Positions 41,892 through 50,570 of a stretch of DNA of 64,000 nt are shown here, piece after piece. Source of the DNA: Nocardia harenae NBRC 108248 (GTDB lineage Bacteria > Actinomycetota > Actinomycetes > Mycobacteriales > Mycobacteriaceae); assembly GCF_001612885.1 (NCBI RefSeq), contig NZ_BDBH01000011.1, positions 1-64,000 on the forward strand. The letters run 5' to 3'. The notes beneath the pieces were generated by a model that was given only the letters and a program-made list of their open reading frames with translations, did no database searches and was not told where the DNA came from. Position 1 is the first letter of the stretch. Each line of letters starts with the position of its first letter. The translations under genes were made by a program, and so were the position numbers.

Positions 41892-43481
41892 ATGTCAGGA
41901 ATCTCGCGCCGGTCGCTGTTGACCGGGGCCGTCGCCGCGGGCGCCGTGCTCGCCGGCGCCGGGTCCATCGCCGCGCCGATCGCCGCCCGCGTCAACGCCG
42001 TGCCGCTCACCCGCGAGGAGCACCGGGTGGTCGTGGTCGGCTCCGGCTTCGGCGGCGGGGTGAGCGCGCTGCGGCTCGCGCAGGCCGGGGTGCCGGTCAC
42101 CGTGCTCGAGCGCGGGCTGCGCTGGCCGACCGGGCCGAACTCGGAGACCTTCCCGCGCGCCTCCAACCTGGACAAGCGGGTGCTCTGGTACCGGTCAAGC
42201 CCGAACCTGTTCGGCACCCCGCTGATCTTCGAGCCCTACACCGGGCTGGTCGAGGCGGTGCCGGGCGAGAACATGACCGCGCTCTGCGCGGCCGGGCTCG
42301 GCGGCGGCTCGCTGGTCTACCAGGGCATGTCGCTGCAGCCGGACGAGGCGGTCTTCAACACCTGGTTCCCGCAGGAGCTGGACTGGGCCCGGATGGACCG
42401 GGTGCACTACCGCCGGGTGGAGAAGATGCTCGGCCTGGCCGAGGCGCCGGACGAGCTCATCGGCACCGAGACCTATCGCGCGGCGCGGGTCTTCGCGGAC
42501 CGGGCCCGGCGCGCCGGGCTGCCGGTCTCGAAGATCCCGATGCCGATCGACTGGGACTTCGCCATGGCCGAGCTGCGCGGCGAGATGAAGGCCTCGTACA
42601 CCAACGGCGACGGCGCCATGGGCGTGAACAACGGCGGCAAGCACACCGTCGACGTCACCTACATCGCCGCCGCCGAGGCCACCGGGCTGGTGGACGTCCG
42701 GACGCTGCACGAGGTCACCGAGGTCGAGCGGGCCGGCGACGGGCGCTGGGTGGTGCACGTCCAGCGGCTCGACACCACCGGCGCGGTGCTCGAGCACAAG
42801 GTTCTGACCACGACCACGCTGATCATGGCGGCGGGCACCATGAACACCACCCGGCTGCTCATGCGGGCCGGGGCCAAGGGGCTCATCCCCGACCTGCCCG
42901 ACGAGCTCGGCGCCAACTGGGGCAGCAATGCCGACCGGATCTACCTGTGGACCGACCCGTCCGCGGAATTCGGTGCGCCGCAGGGCGGGCCGGTGGTCTT
43001 CGGCAGCAAGAACTGGGACGACCCGAGGAACGCGCACACCCTCATCCAGGCCTCCATCCCACCGCTCTCGCTGAACCCGCAGAGCACCGTGATGGTCGGC
43101 TACGGCGCGAGCGCGGGCCGCGGCCACTTCGTCTACGACAGCGCCAAGGACGACGCGGTGCTGCGCTGGCCCTACGAGGGCGACAGCGCGCTGCAGACCG
43201 GCTTCATCGGCCCGGCCGCGCAGCAGATCGCCGGGCCGGACGGCTTCCTGCTCGACACCAACACCGTCTTCCCATCGACCTGGCACCCGCTGGGCGGCGC
43301 GAGCATGGGCACCGTCTGCGACCTGGACGGCCGGGTGCTCGGCCAGCGCGGGCTCTATGTGCTCGACGGCGCGCTCATGCCGGGCAGCACCGCCGCCTGC
43401 AACCCCTCCATGACCATCGCGGCGGTCGCCGAGCGGGCGCTGGACAACCTGGTCGCCCAGGACGTCGGCCGCGTCATCTGA
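41892..43481 (+). CDS. Cholesterol-oxidase-like GMC oxidoreductase, Tat-exported
   Basis: This 529-residue protein has a Tat signal (SRRSLLTGAVAAG) and a class I cholesterol-oxidase layout. The FAD-binding GSGFGGG is at about 50-56 and the LGGGSLVYQGMSL segment follows. The C-terminal active-site blocks are STWHPLGGASMGTVCD (His) and ACNPSMTIAAVAERALD (Asn). Class I enzymes oxidise and isomerise 3-beta-hydroxysterols using O2. Cholesterol is the likely but unproven substrate. A GGTGG site lies before ATG 41892. Confidence 0.83.
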   Translation: MSGISRRSLLTGAVAAGAVLAGAGSIAAPIAARVNAVPLTREEHRVVVVGSGFGGGVSALRLAQAGVPVTVLERGLRWPTGPNSETFPRASNLDKRVLWYRSSPNLFGTPLIFEPYTGLVEAVPGENMTALCAAGLGGGSLVYQGMSLQPDEAVFNTWFPQELDWARMDRVHYRRVEKMLGLAEAPDELIGTETYRAARVFADRARRAGLPVSKIPMPIDWDFAMAELRGEMKASYTNGDGAMGVNNGGKHTVDVTYIAAAEATGLVDVRTLHEVTEVERAGDGRWVVHVQRLDTTGAVLEHKVLTTTTLIMAAGTMNTTRLLMRAGAKGLIPDLPDELGANWGSNADRIYLWTDPSAEFGAPQGGPVVFGSKNWDDPRNAHTLIQASIPPLSLNPQSTVMVGYGASAGRGHFVYDSAKDDAVLRWPYEGDSALQTGFIGPAAQQIAGPDGFLLDTNTVFPSTWHPLGGASMGTVCDLDGRVLGQRGLYVLDGALMPGSTAACNPSMTIAAVAERALDNLVAQDVGRVI

Positions 43482-43487
43482 GCGGGC

Positions 43488-44000
43488 TCAGCGGGTGAAG
43501 TCGCCCTCCCAGATCACCGAACCGGCGCTCACCCGCGCCGAGGTGAGCTCGGCGCGGTTCACCCGGTAGGCGTGCTTCAACTCCTGGCTCGCGCCCGGCG
43601 CCAGCGCGCCGGGCACGTCCGCGCCGTACCCCTCGGAGACCGAGACCACGTGCGCGGCGGGCATGTCCGACGGGCCGTAGGTGAGGACAGGGGCGGTCCA
43701 GCCGCGCGCGGGCAGCGGGTCGCGCCCCGGATTCTCGAAGCGGAAGTGCAGCACGGTGACGGTGCCGGCGATGCTCGGCACCGCCTCCACGCTGCTGATG
43801 GCGATGCGCAGCCCGGAGGCCGGGTCGGTGACGACCGCGCCGGGGTCGTGCGTGCCGGCGGCCGGGAGCCCGCCGAAGCCGCCGCCGAGCGCCGGGGTCG
43901 GCGAGTTCACCAGCGCCGGGTCGGAGGCGGAGGCGCCGCAGCCGGTCAGCAGGATCGCCGCGCCCGCCGCGATCGCCCAGAGTCTCGCCCGCACGCCCAT
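43488..44000 (-). CDS. Lipoprotein of unknown function
   Basis: This 170-residue protein has a lipoprotein signal with lipobox LLTGC, and a mature beta-sandwich-like domain (GLRIAISSVEAVPS, VTVLHFRFENPG, ELKHAYRVNRAELTSARV) similar to DUF4352-type Ig-like lipoproteins. It may act as a surface or chaperone-like module. ATG 44000 follows a GAGAGGGG site. The gene is convergent with the GMC oxidoreductase, with 6 bp between stops. Confidence 0.75.
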   Translation of the reverse strand: MGVRARLWAIAAGAAILLTGCGASASDPALVNSPTPALGGGFGGLPAAGTHDPGAVVTDPASGLRIAISSVEAVPSIAGTVTVLHFRFENPGRDPLPARGWTAPVLTYGPSDMPAAHVVSVSEGYGADVPGALAPGASQELKHAYRVNRAELTSARVSAGSVIWEGDFTR

Positions 44001-44114
44001 CCCCTCTCCGCCACGCACCCGCCGGACAGCGGGCGGGCGCCGCGTCATAGTACGGCGGTACCACCTTGCCGGGCGGCGGAATGCGCGGCGGAGCGGGGCA
44101 CGCGGCGGCCCGGA

Positions 44115-44261
44115 TCAGTACGCGATGAAGAGGATCTCTTCCCTGGAGTACTCGTGGCCGGGGTGGTTCTCCTTCAGGTGCACCTGGGTCTTGGTCACCA
44201 GATCGTCCTCGTCCGAACCCGCGATGGTCTCGCCGCAGGGGCAGTTGAGTCTGGTTTTCAC
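44115..44261 (-). CDS. DUF1059-like small protein (48 aa)
   Basis: GTG 44261 with GAAGGAG upstream opens a 48-residue protein. It has CPCGETIAGSDEDDLVTK, a conserved HLKENHPGHEYSREEI and the ending LFIAY, the pattern of small DUF1059-type proteins. The CxC and two His suggest metal binding. It is often found alone in actinobacterial genomes, with unknown role. Confidence 0.8.
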   Translation of the reverse strand: MKTRLNCPCGETIAGSDEDDLVTKTQVHLKENHPGHEYSREEILFIAY

Positions 44262-44367
44262 GTTCGTCTCCTTCTCGTAACGGTTCCCGAGAACGAAACT
44301 ACCGGGTCGGCGAGATCATTCCAGCGCCGGTCAGCAGGTAGCGGGTCGGGGCCGGCGGCGGGGTAGG

Positions 44368-45843
44368 TCAACCTGTTCGGTGCTCGGCCAGCAGGGTGCG
44401 GAGTGCTCCGCGGTCGATCTTGCCGCGCGGGGTGCGCGGGAGGGCGTCGAGGCGCAGGATGTGCACCGGGACGGCGGGGGCGGGGAGGATGTCGCGGAGG
44501 CGGGCGCGGAGCTCGGCCGCGGCGGGGGCGTTCGCGGTGACCACGACGGCGGCGGCGGGGACCTCGCCCATTCGCGGGTCTGGCAGGGCGACGCAGGCGG
44601 CCTCCAGCACGCCGGGCAGCGCGGTGAGCGCCGATTCCACCTCGGCCGGTTCGACATTCAGGCCGCCGCGGATGAGGGTCTCGCCCACCCGCCCGTGCAG
44701 GTGCAGGGTGCGGCCGTGCAGGGCGCCGCGGTCGCCGACCGTGCACCAGCCGTGCTCCGGGCCGCCGCTGATGCCGTGCTCGGTGAGGTAGCCGGTGAAG
44801 AGCATGTCGCTGCGGATGTAGACGAGGCCGTCGCGGATCTCGGCGTCGACGCCGTCGAAGAGTTCGCCGGCGGCGGTGTCGTCGTCGGCGCCGAGGCCAC
44901 TGTCCCTGGCGACGAAGCTGAGTTCGGAGGCGCCGTAGAAGTGGGTGATCTCGGCGTTCGGGAGGACCTCCCGCAGGGCGGCGCGGCCGGATCGGGGCCA
45001 GCGGGCGGCCGAGGAGAGGACTTCGCGGACCTGCGGGAAGGGGCCGGTGTTCGCGCGGACCACGTCCCAGGCGATGGCGGGGACGGTGTAGAGGTGCGTC
45101 GCGCCCGCCTCCAGTGCGGTGAGCGCGGGGCGGAGGTCGGCGGTGGCGCCGCGGGTGAGGGCGTGCAGGGCGCCGTAGAGGAAGTGGGTGTGGTCCTGGG
45201 TGCCCGGGGTGGCGACGATGTCGCCCGGGGTGATGTGGAAGGTGCGGTCGGAGCGGTCGAGGGTGGTGGACCAGGATGCCTGGTCGCGGACGAAGAGTTT
45301 GGGGGTGCCGGTGGTGCCGGAGGTCAGGCCGATCAGGAGTTCGGTCTGCGGGGTGACCCGGGGCTCGGGTCGAGCGGATCGCGGGGGCGGGGGCTCCGGC
45401 CCGCTGGGGAACGTGGTGCGGGCGGGCACTGTGCGGCCGAGTGGTGCGGCGAGCGGGGGGATGCGGCTCGGCAGGGACGCTGCGGTGTGGATCTCGCCTG
45501 CGTAGCCCATGCGGCGGAGGCGGCGGTGCTGGGACGGCGCGGCTATCAGGGCGCCGGGGCGGGCCAAGGTGAGGGCGTGGGAGAGGTGGGCGGGGGTGAG
45601 GTGGCGGTGCAGGAGGACGACGCTCACGCCCGCGTGCATGGCGCCGACGACGGCGACCAGCGATTCGACGTCCGAGGTGGGCAGCACCGCCACCCGCCGC
45701 ATCCCGGCGAGCGCGCCGGAAAATCTCCGCACCCGGTGCAGGAATTCACCGAACACCACCTCCTCCCCCGCGGCCCGCACCGCGACGGCCGCCGGGCGCG
45801 CCGCCCCCTCCCGCAGAATGCGCGCGGCGAGCGGCTCAGTCAT
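44368..45843 (-). CDS. AMP-forming acyl-CoA ligase, last gene of the biotin-type operon
   Basis: This 491-residue ANL-superfamily adenylating enzyme has the phosphate-binding loop GLTSGTTGTPKLF, the A5-like FYGASE, the hinge region VGDRGALHGRTLHLHGR and the catalytic Lys in PRTPRGKIDRG. The acid substrate is unknown. It overlaps bioN by 8 bp, so it belongs to the bioY operon, where it is a second ligase besides the one at 48445-49770. Fatty-acid or pimelate-type precursor activation fits the context but is inference. Confidence 0.83.
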   Translation of the reverse strand: MTEPLAARILREGAARPAAVAVRAAGEEVVFGEFLHRVRRFSGALAGMRRVAVLPTSDVESLVAVVGAMHAGVSVVLLHRHLTPAHLSHALTLARPGALIAAPSQHRRLRRMGYAGEIHTAASLPSRIPPLAAPLGRTVPARTTFPSGPEPPPPRSARPEPRVTPQTELLIGLTSGTTGTPKLFVRDQASWSTTLDRSDRTFHITPGDIVATPGTQDHTHFLYGALHALTRGATADLRPALTALEAGATHLYTVPAIAWDVVRANTGPFPQVREVLSSAARWPRSGRAALREVLPNAEITHFYGASELSFVARDSGLGADDDTAAGELFDGVDAEIRDGLVYIRSDMLFTGYLTEHGISGGPEHGWCTVGDRGALHGRTLHLHGRVGETLIRGGLNVEPAEVESALTALPGVLEAACVALPDPRMGEVPAAAVVVTANAPAAAELRARLRDILPAPAVPVHILRLDALPRTPRGKIDRGALRTLLAEHRTG

Positions 45844-46438
45844 CGTCGACCCCGCGCGCCACCAGCGCCTCCCCCATGGCGTCGGCGGTGCGCAGGGCGC
45901 GCACCAGCACCGGGGTCACCAGCGCGGTCATCGACCACTGCACGCCGCGCGCCCGCCGCGCCTCGGCGACGTCGTGCACGATCCCGGCGAGCAGCGGCAC
46001 GCACCGGATGGCGAGCGCGAGCAGCAGCCCGAGCCGCTCGGTGTCCACCCCGATCCGGCCCAGCGGCGCGAGCCCGCGGGTGACCGCGTCCAGCACGGCG
46101 CACACCCGCGTGGTCAGCGTGACCAGCGCGGCCAGCGCCACCGAGATCAGCAGCACCCCGCAGACCACGACGGCCCGCGCGGGCGAGGTGATGATCACCT
46201 GGAACACCGCGATGAGCAGCAGCACCCAGAAGACCGGCCGCAGCTGGGCCAGCGCCACCCGCACCGGAATCCGGGCCACCGCGTAGAGCACCGCCACCAC
46301 CGCGCCTGCGACCGCCACCTGCACCGGCGTGCGCACCAGGACGGCGGCCGCGACGATGCTCACCAGCAGCAGCACCAGCTTCATCCCGGCGGGCAGCCGG
46401 TGCAGCGGGGAGGTGCCAGGGCGGTAGAGCCCGATCAT
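45836..46438 (-). CDS. bioN: ECF transporter transmembrane (T) component
   Basis: This 200-residue CbiQ/EcfT-family protein has five hydrophobic helices and the two coupling-helix motifs, AEARRARGVQW and ALVARGVDDD (Ala-Arg-Gly). It transmits ATP-driven motion to the substrate-binding S component. Gene coupling to bioM and shared operon with bioY point to biotin uptake. ATG 46438 overlaps the bioM stop. Confidence 0.87.
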   Translation of the reverse strand: MIGLYRPGTSPLHRLPAGMKLVLLLVSIVAAAVLVRTPVQVAVAGAVVAVLYAVARIPVRVALAQLRPVFWVLLLIAVFQVIITSPARAVVVCGVLLISVALAALVTLTTRVCAVLDAVTRGLAPLGRIGVDTERLGLLLALAIRCVPLLAGIVHDVAEARRARGVQWSMTALVTPVLVRALRTADAMGEALVARGVDDD

Positions 46439-47115
46439 CCGATCAGGTCCCGGTAGGCAGGGAGCGCGGTCTCCGGCGGGCCGTCGAAGGCGACCGCGCC
46501 CTCGTCGATCACCACCACCCGGTCGAAGCCGGTGAGCAGCGAGAGCTGGTGGGTGACCACGATGACCTGCTGGTCCACCGCGTCCAGCGCGGCGGCCACG
46601 GTCTTGGTGTTGCGCAGGTCGAGCAGGGTGGTGGGCTCGTCGGCGACGATCACCTCGGGGCGGCGGATGAGCACCGCGCCCAGCGCGAGCAACTGCTTCT
46701 GCCCGCCGGAGAGCAGGTGCGAGGGGTGGTCGCCGTGCTCGTGCAGCCCGAAGCGCGCCAGGATCTCGCGCACCCTGGCAGCGATCTCGGCCTTGCCGAG
46801 GCCGCTGCGGCGCAGCGAGAAGGCGAGGTCCTCGGCGACCGTCGGCATGACGATCTGGGTGTCGGGATCGGTGAAGACGAAGCCGACCCGGCGCCGCACC
46901 TGCCCGCCCTTGCGCGCCACGTCCAGCCCGTCCACCGTGACGGTGCCCGCGTCCGGGGTGAGCAGCCCGTTGATCATCCTGGCCAGCGTGGACTTGCCCG
47001 ACCCGTTCGCCCCGATCACCCCGATCCGCCGCTCGGTGAGCCGCAGATCGATCCCGCGCAGCACGGTGCGCTCGCCGAAGCCGTGGCGCACCCCGGTGAA
47101 AACGATCTCGCTCAT
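46435..47115 (-). CDS. bioM: ECF transporter ATPase (A) component
   Basis: This 226-residue ABC ATPase has Walker A GANGSGKST, a Q-loop region VFTDPDTQIVMPT, signature LSGGQKQLLALG and Walker B VIVADEPT. It energises biotin import with bioN and bioY. ATG 47115 overlaps the stop of the MIRU-like repeat ORF (ATGA), so translation is probably coupled through that ORF from the thiolase gene. Confidence 0.9.
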   Translation of the reverse strand: MSEIVFTGVRHGFGERTVLRGIDLRLTERRIGVIGANGSGKSTLARMINGLLTPDAGTVTVDGLDVARKGGQVRRRVGFVFTDPDTQIVMPTVAEDLAFSLRRSGLGKAEIAARVREILARFGLHEHGDHPSHLLSGGQKQLLALGAVLIRRPEVIVADEPTTLLDLRNTKTVAAALDAVDQQVIVVTHQLSLLTGFDRVVVIDEGAVAFDGPPETALPAYRDLIG

Positions 47116-47339
47116 GCAGTGTCCCCCAGCATGAGCGAAGGCCCTGCGCGGTGACGCTCCGCTACCACCTCCGGGCCTGATCCGCTCATGCTGTGCCCAT
47201 TCGGCATGAGCGAAGGCCCTGCGTGGTGACGCTCCGCTACCACCTCCGGGCCTGATCCGCTCATGCTGTGCCCATTCGGCATGAGCGAAGGCCCTGCGTG
47301 GTGACGCTCCGCTACCGCCTCCGGGCCTGACTCGCTCAT
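47112..47339 (-). CDS. MIRU-like repeat ORF (75 aa) coupling thiolase and bioM
   Basis: The frame begins at ATG 47339, overlapping the thiolase stop (ATGA), and ends at 47112, overlapping the bioM start (ATGA). It consists of three 25-codon units (MSGSGPEVVAERHHAGPSLM and a variable end), so the 75-bp repeats keep the frame. In mycobacteria, MIRU elements of about 77 bp also insert at overlapping stop/start codons and stay open. The peptide may have no function beyond preserving coupling. Confidence 0.6.
   Translation of the reverse strand: MSESGPEAVAERHHAGPSLMPNGHSMSGSGPEVVAERHHAGPSLMPNGHSMSGSGPEVVAERHRAGPSLMLGDTA
47115..47339. repeat. Tandem repeat, three 75-bp MIRU-like units
   Basis: Units at 47265-47339, 47190-47264 and 47115-47189 are nearly identical; the plus-strand unit begins ATGAGCGAAGGCCCTGCG. 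Each has short inverted arms (AGGCCC/GGGCCT and GAGCG/CGCTC) that can form a hairpin. Copy number probably varies between strains. Confidence 0.85.
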
Positions 47340-48448
47340 GCCACCCGCTCCACCAGCAGTGCGATCCCCTGCCCGCCGCCGATGGCACAGGCGGCGAGGC
47401 CGAGGTCGGGGCCGTTCGGGCGCAGCATGCGGCTCGCGAGCCGCACCAGCAGCACGGCGCCGGAGGCGCCCCACGGGTGGCCCATGGCGATGGCGCCGCC
47501 CTCCGGGCAGATCCGCTCCTCGTCCAGCCCGAGTTCGTCGGCGACCGCGAGCACCACCGACGCGAAGGCCTCGGTGATCTCCACGACGCCGATCCGTTCG
47601 ACGCCGACGCCGGTGCGGCGCAGCAGCTTCCGGATGGCGGGGACCGGGCCGAGCCCGGGCAGCGCCGGGTCCGAGCCCGCGACAGCGGCGCCGCGCACCC
47701 GCAGCGCGGGCAGCCCGGCGGCGTGCTTCTCGTCGAGCACGGCGAGTGCGGCGGCGCCGTCGGAGATGCCGCAGGAATTGCCCGCGGTGGCGGTGCCCTC
47801 GGGGCCGAAGCTGGGGCGCAACCTGGCCAGCCGCGCCGCGGTCAGCCCGGCGCGAATGCGCTCGTCCCGCTCGACCCCGGCGACCGGGACGATCTCGGCG
47901 CCGAAGTCGGCGGCGGCGGCGCGGGTGTGCGAGCGCAGGGCGTAGGCGTCCTGCCGCTCCCGGGAGATGCCGCGGGCCGCGGCGAGCGCGTCGGCGGCCG
48001 GGCCCATGTCCGGGTCGGGGAAGCCGGGCGGGGCGAACGGGGCGCGGGTGTAGCGGACCGGCTCGGCACCCGGCCAGAACCGCAGCGGCGCGGTGCTCGC
48101 CGACTCGACGCCGCCCGCCAGGATCAGGGTGTCGACGCCGGATTCCACGCGCAGCGCGGCCTGCGCGACGGCGTCCAGCCCGGAGCCGCACTGCCGGTCG
48201 ACGGTGACGCCGGGGACGGCGGTGCCGAGCCCGGCCGCGAGCGCCGCGATGCGCGCCGGGTCGCCGCCGGGGCCGAGGCAGTTGCCGAGCACCACGTCGT
48301 CGATCTCGGCGGTGATCCCGGCCGCGCGCACCGTCGCCGCGATCTCGCGCAGCACCGGCGCGGCCAGCTCGGTGACGGTGCTCGTGGCGAACCCGTGCCC
48401 GGCATTGCCGATCGGGGTGCGCCGGGGGGCGACCAGGACAGCGCTCAT
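47336..48448 (-). CDS. Thiolase / acetyl-CoA acetyltransferase (YhfS-like)
   Basis: This 370-residue thiolase has an active-site Cys in VDRQCGSGLDA, His in GHPWGASGAVL and the second Cys in LAACAIGGGQG, all intact. It is slightly shorter than the usual 390 residues. In B. subtilis a thiolase (yhfS), a ligase (yhfT) and a BioY transporter (yhfU) form a biotin-regulated operon; the same set occurs here. The physiological reaction is unknown, perhaps chain degradation or assembly of a pimelate-like acyl-CoA. ATG 48448 overlaps the ligase stop. Confidence 0.88.
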   Translation of the reverse strand: MSAVLVAPRRTPIGNAGHGFATSTVTELAAPVLREIAATVRAAGITAEIDDVVLGNCLGPGGDPARIAALAAGLGTAVPGVTVDRQCGSGLDAVAQAALRVESGVDTLILAGGVESASTAPLRFWPGAEPVRYTRAPFAPPGFPDPDMGPAADALAAARGISRERQDAYALRSHTRAAAADFGAEIVPVAGVERDERIRAGLTAARLARLRPSFGPEGTATAGNSCGISDGAAALAVLDEKHAAGLPALRVRGAAVAGSDPALPGLGPVPAIRKLLRRTGVGVERIGVVEITEAFASVVLAVADELGLDEERICPEGGAIAMGHPWGASGAVLLVRLASRMLRPNGPDLGLAACAIGGGQGIALLVERVA

Positions 48449-49770
48449 ACCAGCAAGTCTCTCAGCGCGCCGCGCGCCACCTTGCCCGCGGCCGTGCGCG
48501 GGAGGCGCCGCATCGGTATCCAGCGGCGCGGGATCGCCTCGCGGCTCAGCATCGTGCGGGCGCGGGCCCGGACCGCGGTCAGCTCGGCATCCGGATCGAG
48601 CTCGACGGCCGCCGTCACGACGGCGCCGAATACCGTGTGCGGCGCGCCGAGTACCGCCACCGCGCGCACGCCGGGCACCGCGGCCAGCGTCCGCTCGACG
48701 TCCTCGGCGACCACGAGGGTGCCGCCCACATTGATCGCGCAGTCCCCGCGGCCACGCACCCGGAGCGAGCCGTCCGCTCCCAGCTCGGCCAGGTCGCCGA
48801 CGCCGGACCACTCCGGCGCGCCGAGCACCGCGTACGGGGTCCGGACGAACAGCAGCCCGTTCCTGGTCTGCGCTTGCACGCCCGCGAACAATCGCAAAGG
48901 TTCCACCGAGACGTCCCCTCGCACCGCGACCCGCGATTTCCCAGCCGCGGCTTCGCCTGCGCCCTGCACCTCGGCAGCATCGAGTTCACCGCCGACCCGG
49001 CGCGCTGCGACCAGCGAGACCTCGGCGGAGCCGTAGTACTCGATCACCGTGAGGTGGGCGGCCACCGCCAGCGCGCCGGGGTCCGGCGCGATCCCCGCGA
49101 GCACCGCGGTGCGCAGCCGCGGTGCCGCGCGCACGACCTCGCGCAGGACGGCGGGCACCGCGTGCACCGCGGTCGCGCGCTCCGGCTCGTCGGTGACGCA
49201 GGCGCCCGCCCACAGCGCGTGCAGCGCCCCGAAGAGGTGCATGGTGGCGTGCAGCGGGCCGGTGATCAGCACCCGGTCGGCCGCGGTGATGCCGGTGCGG
49301 GCGGAGAATGCGGGGAAGCTGTCGTACCAGGAGGCGGCGGTGCGGGCCAGGGCCCGCGGGCGTCCGGTCGACCCCGAGGTCGCGACCAGCAGGAACGCCT
49401 CCGCCGGGATCCCGGCCCGCTCCGGCCGCGCCTCCGGGTTCTCGACCCGGACCGGAATCCCGCGCCGTGCGGCCGCGCAGACGGCAACCAGTGCCTCGGC
49501 CAACCCGAGTTCCGAGGCGTCGTAGCAGTCGAGGTCGCGGTGCCGCGAATTCCACTCGCCGATGGCGTGCTCCAGATCGCGGTAAGTCCACCGCCGCCCT
49601 GCCGCGTGTAGCGCCGCATCGTTCGGGGCGCCTCCGAGCACGCCCCCCGTGCCCGAGTCGGCTCGAACCACCCCGGCACCCGGCCGCACGCCGTCCAGCA
49701 CCACACCGGCGACGTCCGATACCGCCCCGCCCGCCACGCCGGAGACCCGCCGCCCGGCGCCCTCACCCAC
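48445..49770 (-). CDS. AMP-forming acyl-CoA ligase (YhfT-like)
   Basis: This 441-residue ANL-family enzyme has the P-loop VATSGSTGRPRAL, EYYGSAEVSLVA (A5), a hinge-type GDLAELGADGSLRVRGR and the catalytic Lys in PRTAAGKVARG. It is shorter than typical ligases because the N-terminal domain is reduced. Starting at GTG 49770, it overlaps the bioY stop. Its order after bioY and before the thiolase matches yhfU-yhfT-yhfS, suggesting activation of a biotin-related or fatty acid. Confidence 0.82.
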   Translation of the reverse strand: MGEGAGRRVSGVAGGAVSDVAGVVLDGVRPGAGVVRADSGTGGVLGGAPNDAALHAAGRRWTYRDLEHAIGEWNSRHRDLDCYDASELGLAEALVAVCAAARRGIPVRVENPEARPERAGIPAEAFLLVATSGSTGRPRALARTAASWYDSFPAFSARTGITAADRVLITGPLHATMHLFGALHALWAGACVTDEPERATAVHAVPAVLREVVRAAPRLRTAVLAGIAPDPGALAVAAHLTVIEYYGSAEVSLVAARRVGGELDAAEVQGAGEAAAGKSRVAVRGDVSVEPLRLFAGVQAQTRNGLLFVRTPYAVLGAPEWSGVGDLAELGADGSLRVRGRGDCAINVGGTLVVAEDVERTLAAVPGVRAVAVLGAPHTVFGAVVTAAVELDPDAELTAVRARARTMLSREAIPRRWIPMRRLPRTAAGKVARGALRDLLV

Positions 49771-50365
49771 GAATCAACCCGGGATACGCCCGATGCACAC
49801 CCTTCGCCACCACCGCCGCCACCACGACCTTGGCGATATCCCCCGGCAGCAACGGCCCGTTGCTGGTGATCGCCGCCCACACCCCGAGATCGGTCCGCAC
49901 CAGCAACCCGAGCGTCCCGAACAGGTAGATGACCCCGATCCCCCCGAGCGCGTTGATCAGCAACCCGAGCGCGATCGGATACTTCGGCAGGATCCGCGCG
50001 GTGAGCAGCCCGATCACGAACACCCCCGGCACCCACCCGATGAGATACCCCGCGCTCGGCCCGGCCAGCGCGGTGAGCCCGGTGCGCCCGCCGGAGAGCA
50101 GCGGCAGCCCGATCATGGTCAGCGCCAGGAACACCAGCACCGCGGCGGTGCCATTGCGCCACCCGAGCACCGCCCCCGCCAGCATCACTCCGAGCGTCTG
50201 CAGCGTGATCGGCACCCCGCTGAACCCGACCGTGATCGCCCCCGGCAGCCCGAGCGCGGCGATGAGCGCCGCGAACACCGCGATCCGCGCCATGTCCCGC
50301 GCGGGCACCCGAAGCCTCGGCCTGCGGGAATCCTCGACACCCTCCACGGCGCACACACCCTTCAC
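49763..50365 (-). CDS. bioY: Biotin transporter S component BioY
   Basis: This BioY protein is about 200 residues with six hydrophobic helices. Signatures are RIAVFAALIAALGLPGAITVG, VPITLQTLGVMLAGAVLG, GPSAGYLIGWVPG and a final GPLLPGDIAKVVVAAVVA. BioY binds biotin and works with the bioM/bioN module. The start is uncertain: GTG 50365 lies just below the operator, while GTG 50308 (GAGG upstream) or ATG 50293 would fit the usual BioY length better. Confidence 0.88.
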   Translation of the reverse strand: MKGVCAVEGVEDSRRPRLRVPARDMARIAVFAALIAALGLPGAITVGFSGVPITLQTLGVMLAGAVLGWRNGTAAVLVFLALTMIGLPLLSGGRTGLTALAGPSAGYLIGWVPGVFVIGLLTARILPKYPIALGLLINALGGIGVIYLFGTLGLLVRTDLGVWAAITSNGPLLPGDIAKVVVAAVVAKGVHRAYPGLIRG

Positions 50366-50373
50366 ACCCTGAC

Positions 50374-50388
50374 TTGAACGACGTTCAA
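50374..50388. promoter_or_regulatory. BioQ-type operator upstream of bioY
   Basis: TTGAACGACGTTCAA is a perfect palindrome containing TGAAC-N3-GTTCA. BioQ, the TetR-type biotin regulator of corynebacteria and mycobacteria, uses a TGAAC-N3-GTTCA-like site. Its position directly before bioY supports biotin control of the whole operon. Confidence 0.65.
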
Positions 50389-50570
50389 GGTAGCAGCTCA
50401 GCTGCGGCGGGCGTAGTGCCGGGCCGCCCGCGACCCCGGCGCGGCGGGCGCATCGCAGCAACGGCACAGCCACCCGGCGCCGGGCCGCCGATGCCGACCG
50501 AGCCGGTCCACAGCAACTGCGACGCGGGCGCTAACGTCGACATCCTGTTCTCGGAACGAAGGAGAAGACG

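Noticed and set aside
47115..47339. CRISPR array
   Set aside because: The units are 75 bp, tandem without distinct spacers, in a coding-like frame, and no cas genes are near. They fit MIRU-like tandem repeats.
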